Shown here piece by piece: positions 1 through 9,518 of a stretch of 64,000 nucleotides of DNA (position 1 is the stretch's first letter; the number at the start of each line of letters is the position of its first letter). The notes beneath the pieces are model-generated. The model saw nothing but the letters and a program-made list of their open reading frames with translations. It ran no database searches and was not told the DNA's origin. The translations under genes were made by a program, and so were the position numbers. This DNA is from Glandiceps talaboti (Eukaryota; Hemichordata; Enteropneusta; Spengelidae), in assembly GCF_964340395.1 (NCBI RefSeq), contig NC_135553.1:13387501-13451500 (forward strand), given 5' to 3'.

Positions 1-76
1 TGTCCCAGAATTATGGCATACTTTAAGGCTTATAGTGGAAATTTTCCAAACTGTGTTTTTTCAAAGTGCTATATTC

Positions 77-140
<64 letters not shown>

Positions 141-160
141 TAATAATAACAATAACAAGT
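1..160. repeat. (ATA)n microsatellite, 77-157, with flank
   Basis: A trinucleotide (ATA) tract with a few late interruptions (GATAATAATAACAATAAC). An open frame runs through it as poly-Ile, but the flanks do not look coding. Confidence 0.9.
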
Positions 161-370
161 ATTCATATAAGTCGACTAAACCATTTGCTTAGTACAATTC
201 AATTTTTCAGGTTGAAACAAGTTTTTAATAAGATTCCAATCCAGTATATGTTGCCTAACTATACAGATGAGTTGTTACCTATTTTCAACGTCATCAAAGA
301 AATGATTCCGACATAATTACCGCACATCCTGGCCAGAAGGACATACTAATATACACTCCCTCTAACTACC

Positions 371-430
371 TATATATATATATATATAAGACAGAAGGCC
401 GTGTATACCTTGGTATACACACACACACAC

Positions 431-513
<83 letters not shown>

Positions 514-539
514 ACAGAAGGCCGTGTATACCTTGGTAT
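371..539. repeat. (TA)n/(CA)n/(AT)n array bounded by a 29-bp direct repeat
   Basis: The 29-bp sequence starting AAGACAGAAGGCCGTG and ending CCTTGGTAT occurs at 388-416 and, identical, at 511-539. Between the copies lie a (CA)n run and about 75 bp of (AT)n, and a short (TA)n precedes copy 1. In copy 1 the sequence closes into a perfect hairpin, GTGTATACC-TT-GGTATACAC (401-420). The unit 'AT tract plus hairpin-bearing sequence' therefore occurs twice. Confidence 0.85.
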
Positions 540-540
540 G

Positions 541-2998
541 TATGTTTTAAGACGTATTTTATTTCCAAATAAAACCAACAAAAAAGATATAAAGTGAGAT
601 ATGACCAAAAATACAATTCGAGTGAACAATATTCAAAAACTATTGTTAAGTTAAGGTTAAGTCAAAGAGGTTACATAGTTTAATGTTTTAACAAGTCTTT
701 GAGTGCTTTGTTATCTTCCGAACAAAGCCCTCTTGTGAATGAGTGATACATCTATCTGAATTGATATTCAAGGTGCAACAACAGTGTAATTTACAAACGA
801 AATAACTAAATATGTGGGTTGTCGAATATGTAGAATCAGACATTTTAAACATAGACGATAATTTAAGTATCTGATGCTACTTTTTCATTATTCTAATCGG
901 GAATATGCCAAGGGCTAAAAGTGAACAAAAAATCTGGGGTTCATAGGTCATTAGAGTTTGAATTGACAACATTGAAATGTGCATGAAAATCACTGTCCCT
1001 ATGCCGTTGGTTGCCGATATCGTTTGTTTACAAGTAAAGCCAGTCAAAAAAACAATGACTTAAACAATCTTGCTCAGCTATACATTTCATCACCTGGCAC
1101 AACTAAAATCTTACCAACATAGCTACATCGTCTTTATGTGGTCTTCCTTTAGGGCACCGCATTCTCAAAAGGATGTAAACTGTAACAACTTTTGACGCGG
1201 CAGCCGATTAAATGTAGCAATATAATAGCAATATTAGTCCGAGTTACGTTTGTAGATTTTCGTTGTCAGACTTCGTTCTGTTTCAAGACAACTGGCTACT
1301 CTTGTATAACCAGTTCATCAAATATCCATCCTCTTGTATGTTTCATTCTACAAAACCTACGATGTTAATTTTTTTTTTAATTTTGAACATAAAAAATTCC
1401 CACCATTTACATTTGTTCAACAACAAAATATAACAGATTAAAATATAAAAGTGCAAACGGGGTATTTTTTTCAAATCTTATAAGTGCAAAAGATAATCAT
1501 TTTTTTGATATTGTAACGCTATATAACAGTGGCAGATGTAAGCTATAGACGTTGACGTCCAACGTTTATGATGTAAGCTGAGGCATATTTTGTGTATTTC
1601 ATACATTTATTTTAAAGCGATTTATTTCACAAGTTGTTCCAATAAGGTCATATACAACGGATGAAATTAGACAAATGTGGGAAAGTGCATAAATAGGTCA
1701 AATTTGGCGAATTCATTGTTGGGTTAAAGGTTACACACAATCGACATAGTCGTGTAAGGAGAAGAATACCTAGATACGATATATTTTCACTGTGTGAATA
1801 TTATATGCAATGTGTATGTATCATGGGTACAGTGCCATATATAGGCACGGTAAAAGATTTGATCAGAGGTCAGAGAGAAGGGAGGGGGTGGACATTATTT
1901 AAGAAAATACTCAGTGAAAACAGAGATGAATATATGATTTGCAAACATTGCTTACTTCTCCCACGTTTTAACACCTTTGAATTCCACTAAGCCTGAACAG
2001 ATTGATGTCAGCAGTTACCAAAAGCCTATAAACAAATTGATGTTTTGAACCTCAAATTGGTTCCAAAGGCTTTGATGGAGGGCGATCGGTTGTCAAAGAA
2101 ATCACACCATACTCAATGGTAAATTTTAAAGTGATACTACATGTCATTACATATATACTTACGAAGTCCATATAGTATTATTTGAAATCTGATCGTGGGG
2201 TTTGGGCAACGCAAATGACAACATTTTATTTACGACCCATCTTTCCTACAAGCTCTTTAAATAATACTTGCGATGTCTGGGGAAATTGCGTGGGGTACCT
2301 TAAACGTGATCTACAACGTATTATTAGCAAATCTTCTATACGAAATAATCTTAGCAAACTAACAACTAATATTTCGAGTTTAAGCAAAGGTTATCATTTT
2401 AATAAAAACAACATCAATCAGGCAAAGTAGAGTGACTGTGAACATAAAGAAAAATAGTGATATATTTCTGAATAAGCGTATTTAATGAAGAAATAACACC
2501 AAACAAATAAATTTAATCAATTTAATGCATTTTGACATTTTTGTATGCCCCTTCAAATCAGTTCCGTTATTAATTCAAAAATATTGCAGTCAAAAATTAA
2601 TAACTTCTGTTTCTTAAATATGATATGGTTGTAAATACAGCAATCCTGCTTTACACCCATTTACTAAATAAAATTTATATATATTATTATACTCTTATTT
2701 AGTCTAATATATTTTTCAGCATTACCCAGACAATAAAACGTTGGGGGGATATTTATGTATAGTGGAATATTCAGATCGTTATATATGTTACATTAGGAAC
2801 CCAACTGTATATAAATCAATTTCAAAAAGATATCTTTAAAAATGTATACCCAGAGAAGAATGAATTGATACTTTTTGCACAATATCACGTATCGAATACC
2901 ATAAAACAACGTAATGCCAGTTTTTTAATCGAGCCGTTAAACTTACTATCAGGAGATGTTTCATTCTCAAGATGTGTTTCCATGGTAACTATGATACC
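541..2998. other. Non-coding AT-rich stretch
   Basis: I see no gene, RNA or repeat array here. Short open frames near 1805 and 2182 have no recognisable content. Confidence 0.5.
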
Positions 2999-3160
2999 AC
3001 ATTTTTGCGAATACCTTTAATGGATATAAACTTTGTTATATCGGCCATATATCATTTTGCGAATACCTTTAACGGCTATAAATTTTAGTATGTATCGGCC
3101 ATATATCATTTTGCGAATACCTTTAATGGCTATAAACTTTATGAATCAGCCGTATATCAT
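2999..3160. repeat. 54-bp minisatellite, three copies
   Basis: Three head-to-tail copies start at about 2999, 3053 and 3107. Each contains TTTGCGAATACCTTTAA followed by GG(A/C)TATAAA and a CGGCCATATATCAT-like end. The copies are highly similar, with a few substitutions. No spacers, so not a CRISPR array. Confidence 0.85.
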
Positions 3161-3496
3161 CATTTGTTTAGAAATGGGATCAAAATGTTAAAGATTGACA
3201 ACCAAAATGTGTATAATAAAACTTTATGTTCGTTCTGGCATTTTATATCGATTTTTTTTACTAATAGCCAGACTATTGGCCTGTATTACATGTCAAACGT
3301 TAATAGTGGACATTCATAGAGATCGCATGGTCTCTGCCCTGCCTTGTATTCCCCTATAAGTGAAATGACAAATATCAGGTTAAATATTTTAGTGCGCAAT
3401 TATTGTCCATTAAAGAAAGGCACTATTCAAAATTATTCATTTGTTACCACTACTTTTAGTCAAAGATCATATATATATTTATATATGTCGTTGCAA

Positions 3497-3591
3497 TGTA
3501 TGTACGTACGTACGTATGTATGTATGTATGTATGTATGTATGTATGTATGTATGTATGTATGTATGTATGTATGTATGTGTATGTGTGTGT
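3497..3591. repeat. (GTAT)n microsatellite with a (GTAC)n patch
   Basis: Tetranucleotide TATG tract that starts with a short self-complementary GTAC patch and ends in GT repeats. Confidence 0.95.
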
Positions 3592-4851
3592 CTACCCTAC
3601 AGAGTTCCATGCTGCCGTTCTGTCGCAGCAACTTGAACGTTTCTTAAAAATGTTTCATTAGGTATAATAAGACTTGTCAATAACTTACTCGTAATATCGT
3701 ATGACATGAACAGTGTAGCATCACCTATAGTTGGACGCATTTCTCATAGTTCAATACGCGGCGGTCTCGATTTAAACCTGTTTCTGTGCAGCTGTTTATA
3801 TATCGACCACTGGTTAACAATCATTTACAAAGTCTAATTATTGGCACTTTAAACAATTTTCAGTGCATATATTGTGATTGTATGAGCGAACAACGATACC
3901 CCAGTTAAAACTAGTATAGTTTTAACATAGTGACAGATTCAAAAACCTAGGTTTGAGACAGCACAATTAAATGAATACAATTTATTGATACAATTCTGTC
4001 TATGTGAAATGAACTAATGGGCCATTATGTATTGCTTCATATTCCATTCAGACTAAATGTAGCAATAAATAGCTATCATGGCATTTTAAGGTTTAGCGTG
4101 CGCAGCTTCATATTGGTTATTGCGTGGTTGTATTAAATATATAGTGAACAGTAAATGTGCATAATACACTGTAAAACAGAATATGGCATGATTCAAATAT
4201 ATTTGTAAATCGATCAAAATGTATTTCCTACTGTACCATTTTCCACGCTTACAATATGTATACTTAATTTCCTTTAAAGAGACACTGTAACGTTGAAATT
4301 CCATTGGCTACCAAAAATATACTCTAGAATAATTGACTTATACTTAATGTATAGAGACTAAAAAAGTGTAAATGTTTCACGGATGACAACATCTACGTAA
4401 TTACAGTTCTCAAGTGAGGTATACAATGAGTGTAAATGCAAAGAAGAGAATGTATAGATTTGAATGACTAGACCATTCTATTTTATATTACCCTACAGAC
4501 GGCAGAGAATGGTCATTGATTTGAAATACGACTTTGTATTGTTTAAACAGATGGCAACATAATAAAAAGAATCAATAGTGAATTTGCTTTTAGCTTTAAG
4601 GTGTTAAGAAACATAGCTCGAAGCATAAGGTCGGAGGGTCATGCACACAATGTATTCACAATTGGCCACGCGTGAGTGCTTGCCAACTACAAATTATGTC
4701 CCGGTGCAATTTGTGATTCTTTGACGTACAGTCTTAGCACAAGTGAACATATGACAAGTATATTGCAAAGGCGAAATTAATTATTGTAATCACCATATGC
4801 GCTCCGAACTATGTAAAGAATCTGTAAACAAAATAACGAGTTCGTGATTAT
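3592..4851. other. Probable 3' flank of the GPCR gene
   Basis: No independent gene seen. It may include the receptor 3' UTR down to about 3981. Confidence 0.4.
3981..3986 (-). other. Possible poly(A) signal for the GPCR gene
   Basis: TTTATT on the plus strand reads AATAAA on the minus strand, about 870 nt past the receptor stop codon. It is the first canonical hexamer I noticed downstream; weaker variants such as AATATA occur near 4485. In AT-rich DNA a hexamer alone is weak evidence. Confidence 0.25.
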
Positions 4852-6558
4852 TCATATACTGCTTTCCCAATTAACATTTCCCTGTACGGTTGTCTTTTCG
4901 AGTTCAACTTGTTCAATAACAACGTTCGGCATACGATGCTTATTTTTGCTACCAGTAGAACTTAAGTCAGAATCTGATGAAATCGAATTTTTCTTGACCA
5001 GTATTGGACTACCGTCGCTTGGTGAATTTTGAGTACTTGGGGAGTCACAATATTTCAAACAATTACCGTTCAATTGCGTGGACAATTGGTTGCAGTTCAG
5101 AGGAGTAGAACTGTGAACATCACGCTGCATTAAATCTGTTAGGCTCATCTCAGATGCTATGCCTACATTTTTGGAGGGGAAAAGTAGCGAGTTGCCGTTC
5201 ATATTACTTTTCACGATGTCACGTCTCTCGTGAAAATTATACATGGTGGCCGCGTCAATAGTCGAGAAACGAATACTCTCCGTTCGTGTACTTCGAAAGA
5301 AAGAGTTAGACTTCGACCTCGAGAAGCCTGTATATCGGCTACTCCCTCGTGAAAAACGTCCACGCGGTGATTTAAACTTCAAACAGCAACAAATCATGCG
5401 AAAACAGTTCTTAAAACGTTCGCTCATGAAGCAATAGCAGACAGGGTTAACTGTAGAGTTTGATAGTGCGAGCCAAAGAACAAATGGTCTTGCATCCAAA
5501 ACGCGACTGTCAAATACAAAATCTAGGTAAATCTGAGTAACAAAGTACGGAAGCCAGGACAGCGCAAATAAGGCAACTAACAAAAGAAGCATCTTAACAA
5601 CTTTTCGCCGTCCCTTAAGTTGATTTTCTATTACAGTATTGTGTGACCGAGATTTCCTCACAGGTTCATTTCGTAACTTTTTATCATGGTTCCAAAGTCG
5701 TTGGCAGATGCGTAAATAAACCGCGAATGTAAACAACAGTGGGAAAAAATATGTCAGTAGAAACACAAGAATTCCGTAGATCTGTTGCATTTGATCACTA
5801 GCCCAGTGCATTTCTCTGCACAATGTATTGATCACTATTCCGTTGATGTCTACTACTTCCAGGTCGTTAGTGTATAGTAAGGGAGACATTATAGCTATAG
5901 ATACAAACCAAATTCCGGCAAGGAAAAAAGAGACGATGCGCTTAGTAAACATCGATCTAGCTTTCAGTGGTTTCCGAATGGCGTAATAACGATTCAAGCT
6001 CACGGCCGTCAGGGTTAGCATGCTACCCGAAACAGAGACACCCTGTATGAAAGGCACCAGTCGACACATCACAGGCCCGTAAATCCAATGAAGATAAACT
6101 TCCATTCCGAGAGAAATCGGCATACAAACAATGACGACGAGTAAATCGCACACAGCTAAGTTTGCCAGGAAGGCGTTGGTAACAGTCCGCATATGAGGAA
6201 ACTTTGCAACAGTGAAAAGTACAAGAGAGTTGCCAACCAAGCCGCTAACAAAGGAAAGCGTATACAACACCATTAGAGAAAGGACGGCAGGTTGGTTATG
6301 ACGTTGCCTGGCTTTTTCGAAGTCTCCAAAGTCAAATATGTCAAATAGTTGACGTAGATTATCGGAGGAATCCATCCATTCAAGCGATATGTTAAAAGAG
6401 GTGTTAACAATATCCACAGAGGTGATTTGACCCGCTACGGCTGATATGTCATCTAACTGACCCTCCATGTTGGGCAGGTAAGGAGAGCCACTGGTGGATA
6501 ACAAATAGTCGTAGTGTGACAATGGCCTCATTGCGCTGGTTGTGGTAATACGAGACAT
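4852..6558 (-). CDS. Rhodopsin-family (class A) GPCR, neuropeptide-receptor-like
   Basis: A 568-residue seven-transmembrane receptor, expected at the plasma membrane and coupled to G proteins. Visible landmarks: an extracellular N-terminus of about 90 residues with N-glycosylation sequons at N52 and N56; TM1 with N110; TM2 with D138; C165 at the top of TM3, able to pair with C247 in the second extracellular loop; NRY at 189-191; W217 in TM4; P273 in TM5; SWLP at 334-337 in TM6; NPVCY at 371-375 in TM7; then helix 8 with C385 and C390-392 as likely palmitoylation sites. The tail of about 175 residues is Ser/Arg-rich and ends ESSI, which fits a class I PDZ ligand. The TM6 and TM7 wording resembles NPFF/SIFamide, tachykinin and QRFP-type receptors; the ligand cannot be assigned. 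An in-frame TAG four codons before the first ATG fixes the ORF start; M10 is an alternative start. The coding region is uninterrupted by introns. Unusual: Asn replaces Asp in the DRY motif and Ser replaces Cys in CWxP. Confidence 0.93.
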   Translation of the reverse strand: MSRITTTSAMRPLSHYDYLLSTSGSPYLPNMEGQLDDISAVAGQITSVDIVNTSFNISLEWMDSSDNLRQLFDIFDFGDFEKARQRHNQPAVLSLMVLYTLSFVSGLVGNSLVLFTVAKFPHMRTVTNAFLANLAVCDLLVVIVCMPISLGMEVYLHWIYGPVMCRLVPFIQGVSVSGSMLTLTAVSLNRYYAIRKPLKARSMFTKRIVSFFLAGIWFVSIAIMSPLLYTNDLEVVDINGIVINTLCREMHWASDQMQQIYGILVFLLTYFFPLLFTFAVYLRICQRLWNHDKKLRNEPVRKSRSHNTVIENQLKGRRKVVKMLLLLVALFALSWLPYFVTQIYLDFVFDSRVLDARPFVLWLALSNSTVNPVCYCFMSERFKNCFRMICCCLKFKSPRGRFSRGSSRYTGFSRSKSNSFFRSTRTESIRFSTIDAATMYNFHERRDIVKSNMNGNSLLFPSKNVGIASEMSLTDLMQRDVHSSTPLNCNQLSTQLNGNCLKYCDSPSTQNSPSDGSPILVKKNSISSDSDLSSTGSKNKHRMPNVVIEQVELEKTTVQGNVNWESSI

Positions 6559-6601
6559 GTGGATCTATCTTATAGATACAATTCGTATGCAGGAGTTTCT
6601 C

Positions 6602-6662
6602 TCACATGACCAAAATCAAGATTTAGAGATATTCAAAATTGAAATAAAGTTCCCAGTTCCAT
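6602..6662 (-). promoter_or_regulatory. Two upstream ORFs in the GPCR leader, one a start-stop
   Basis: Between the predicted acceptor and the receptor ATG the leader has two upstream ATGs. The first opens a nine-codon ORF (6662 down to 6633, MELGTLFQF then TGA). The second is ATG directly followed by TGA (6607-6602), a minimal start-stop element. Both end before the receptor start, so they could reduce or condition its translation. Start-stop uORFs are known to stall ribosomes in some mRNAs; a role here is inference and depends on the leader being transcribed as predicted. Confidence 0.4.
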
Positions 6663-6821
6663 GTGACCTTCTGGACAGCGTACAACAGTACACACACACA
6701 CAAGTCTGGTATGTGCGCAAATAGTTTCCAGTGCGTTACGTTTTTGTCACACACGTAAATTACACCACGGAGCTAGCCGAGATTTTCCGAACAATGTTGT
6801 TGTCGAAATGTTTCTTTTCAG

Positions 6822-6825
6822 CCTG
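6822..6825 (-). other. 3' splice acceptor in the leader of the GPCR gene
   Basis: Read on the minus strand, a run of T and C ends in TTTTACAG just before GCTGAAAAG, which is a textbook polypyrimidine tract plus CAG acceptor. The AG lies at 6824-6823, so an exon would begin at 6822 and carry about 264 nt of leader before the receptor ATG at 6558. It implies a spliced mRNA with at least one upstream non-coding exon at higher coordinates. I could not identify that exon or its promoter in 6830-7950. The acceptor is seen in the sequence; its use is inferred. Confidence 0.6.
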
Positions 6826-6829
6826 TAAA

Positions 6830-7953
6830 AGAAAAAAAAAACAGTTTTAAGGTTAGGATTCAAAAGTGGCTATCAAAGTGAACTGAAACAATAGTTTGCG
6901 ATGAACCTACTTGTCACAAAGCACTTGACGCGATCAACGAAGTGTTGAAAGCAAAGTGTTGGCATGACATGTTGGCTGCCATCTAGTTACACACTTCAAG
7001 AATGACTCATTCAAGCGTATGAAACGTCACGTGTGGCTGCATATGCGTGTATGTTGTTTCGATACATGTATCTATATACATTGCTTGCACGAGTGTGATA
7101 AATCATGATACTAACTTCAGGTAGCAGGTTTAAGAACGGCTAAATATCATTAAAACGTAAGTCAGTGTTGATTTAAAAGATATAAAATATACTGAAATCC
7201 TGAAAAGGTGCACTCTGTAATGTTTACCCTGTTACATTTGCACTAAAATCAGTCCAAGCTGGAAAGAAGCCGTAGGCGCTTTTCCATTAGATTATGTCAT
7301 GCTAATAACGAGCATAGTAACTGCACAGTTGGCACTCCGTTTGCAACGCCCTATATATATATTTAGTCACATTCTCACTTGAAATCACGCTTCACACTGT
7401 ATACAGCAGTAGTTGCAGTAGTTCAACTATGTCACAGGAAGCGATGTGATGAGTGGGCCCAAAACCATACATGTATTTTCATCTGGCCCTAAAAATCTAG
7501 CCTTCCCTGTAAACGTACAGACGTTTGCGCACAATGACGTATAATCGTGCTAGGACACGATTTCTGGTGTTTAATAGCCACGGTCATTTTTAAAAAGTAT
7601 TTTGGTTGTTAAAGAATTTGATGGTACGAGATCTCGATGCGTGTACAGGTATATTATAATAATTTCTTGCAAAACATTGACTTGAAATGCATAATTGTCT
7701 GTACATTCCGAAAGCCATTTGAATATATTAACGTTGCAGAAAAAACCCTGCAATTAAAAACTATGGTTTATTTAAATGTCATGCGAGAGCAAAGGTAGTT
7801 GGTCATTGTGGTACAGCTAGGTGAAGCCTACAAGTTTGTCGACATGTGGTTATTTGACATTATGAAGCCTTTATGTCTAGTGTGTATTATCAAAATTTTA
7901 TATCGTATCGTATTGTATATCTGTAAGTATATTTTGTCTTGTTCATTGTATCT
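6830..7953. other. Upstream of the GPCR: predicted intron and promoter region
   Basis: No coding signal recognised. On the minus strand this should hold the intron ending at 6823, and possibly the first exon and promoter. A (TA)n-like TATATATATA at about 7352-7361 is a weak TATA candidate only. Confidence 0.3.
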
Positions 7954-8342
7954 GTAGTCTCGGTTACCCAGACTCTCGACGCTGGGGGCTATGCCTACGA
8001 GACCTCCCCAAACGAGAGTCTGGGAAAATGAGATTTGAACTCGCCCGCGCAAGAAGTAGCTTCTGAAGCAGTGCATCATGGGGAGTACTTCACGTTCAAC
8101 ATTGCAGGCCGAATGATTTTGGTACTTTCGCGACAGGATCTAGATTACCACTTCTCAAGCGACTGATATATATATATTAATTACACCAAACAGGCCTCGT
8201 TAGCACATGTTATATGCTTGGAAGAAATGTAATGTGTGACTTCCGTCGCGGGGTAGTTGGAACGTGGTTTTCCCAAACTCTCAATTAGGGGGTCTCGTAG
8301 GCAGAGCCCCCAGCGGCGAGAGTCTGGGTAACCTGAGACTAC
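7954..8342. mobile_element. Fold-back (MITE-like) element with about 75-bp inverted arms
   Basis: Left arm 7954-8029 and right arm 8268-8342 are inverted copies of one another with few differences. Both contain GGTTACCCAGACTCTCG, GCTGGGGGCT and TGCCTACGAGACC. Each arm also has its own inner inverted repeat (CCCAGACTCTCG against CGAGAGTCTGGG), so each can fold alone or with its partner. The roughly 240-bp centre has no ORF; on the minus strand it contains AGTTCAAATCT, close to a tRNA B box. No clean target-site duplication was found. A non-autonomous DNA element is the simplest reading. Confidence 0.7.
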
Positions 8343-8419
8343 TGTACCTGATGTTTTAACAACACCACTTGAAGGTACTACTCGACTTTACAATAACATA
8401 TTCCAATCTAGTCTTAACA

Positions 8420-8435
8420 AAACTAACTAACTAAC

Positions 8436-8466
<31 letters not shown>

Positions 8467-8469
8467 ATA
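8420..8469. repeat. (AACT)n then (AAAT)n microsatellite
   Basis: A short ACTA tract passes into AAAT repeats. Confidence 0.9.
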
Positions 8470-9456
8470 CCATTACTGCTAGTAAAGGATGGGTGTCCAT
8501 CATATCACAGCAACGCAGACCCTGTTGTTGGTTATACTTATGTTTGCTTTATTGAAAATTTACTTAATCTTTGGAAATTGTAACACTTTAACCCCCCCCC
8601 CCTCCCAATCAGCATTAGGACTCTTACAATGTGACAACGTTAATGCCCACGTCACTGAATTCTGCAGTTATGAAGGTGAAACATTATTCAATTGAACAGT
8701 GTATAAATTGTCACCTGGATGAACGCCAAACTCACTCTTTCGCATGCACGCAAAAGTGTATCCTTCGATGTATGTGCATATTGCTCGCCGATTATTAGTG
8801 CCGAGGGTGATAATGACTTCATTGTTGCAGGTTCTGGACGACGTGTGAAGGTATGACACATAAGGAGGTCCTTTGCAATAATGATGGAATCGTTATCAAA
8901 TAGACCCGGAGTTTATGATAACTGGCACGCTATCGAACAGGTACAGAACAGTGTATATTCTGTGTGCACATTTTCTTTTCTTTTTGTAGAGGTACGCCGA
9001 TGCCGACATAACTCGCGGTGTTTCCTACAAAACTTGAATCCTTGCATCACAGAGTTGTCGAAACAGGAATCATTTCTTTAACATGATTAAACGTTTGATT
9101 TGTAACGGAACTTGATATTGTATTAAACTTATCTGTACATTTCATGTGTGTAATATAGCGCATATTGTGGATATTAAGGACAATGTTAGCAGAATTCAAC
9201 CGAACTCTATATCAACCACAGTACAAGATTTTGAAATCATCATGTAGTGTGTTGGGGAATAGCCAACATCTTACATTTTTAAAGTGTAGTAATATCTTTA
9301 TCAATAAATGAAATATTGGAAACTTAAGATATCATTTTGAAAGATGTACCTTTTTCTTCGTCTTAGGAATGTGAAATAAAATGTATATATACATATATCG
9401 CGATGGACACTTTTCTTTCGATTACTTTGTTATCTATTTAATAAACTGAGTACTTT
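8470..9456. other. Non-coding stretch
   Basis: No supported gene. A C10 run lies near 8591-8600. Confidence 0.4.
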
Positions 9457-9518
9457 GTCCGAGGGCAGTCGTCCGGGGTAGTTGTCCTAGGAGCAATTGT
9501 CTAGGGGCCATTGCCCTG
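9457..9518. repeat. Degenerate ~14-bp tandem repeat (GTCC-AGGGGCA-TT type)
   Basis: Successive units GTCCGAGGGCAGTC, GTCCGGGGTAGTT, GTCCTAGGAGCAATT, GTCTAGGGGCCATT and a partial GCCCTG lie head to tail. It is a local GC-rich island in AT-rich surroundings. Confidence 0.75.

Noticed and set aside
2999-3160. Possible CRISPR array
   Set aside because: Repeats are contiguous with no unique spacers, and the genome is eukaryotic.
5243-5437. Plus-strand open frame within the receptor gene
   Set aside because: Antisense shadow of the receptor tail codons.
6542-6724. Plus-strand open frame over the receptor start
   Set aside because: Antisense shadow of the receptor's coding region and leader, with no protein features.
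8030-8080. Possible tRNA gene
   Set aside because: A B-box-like word is present on the minus strand, but no matching A box, acceptor stem or cloverleaf could be built.
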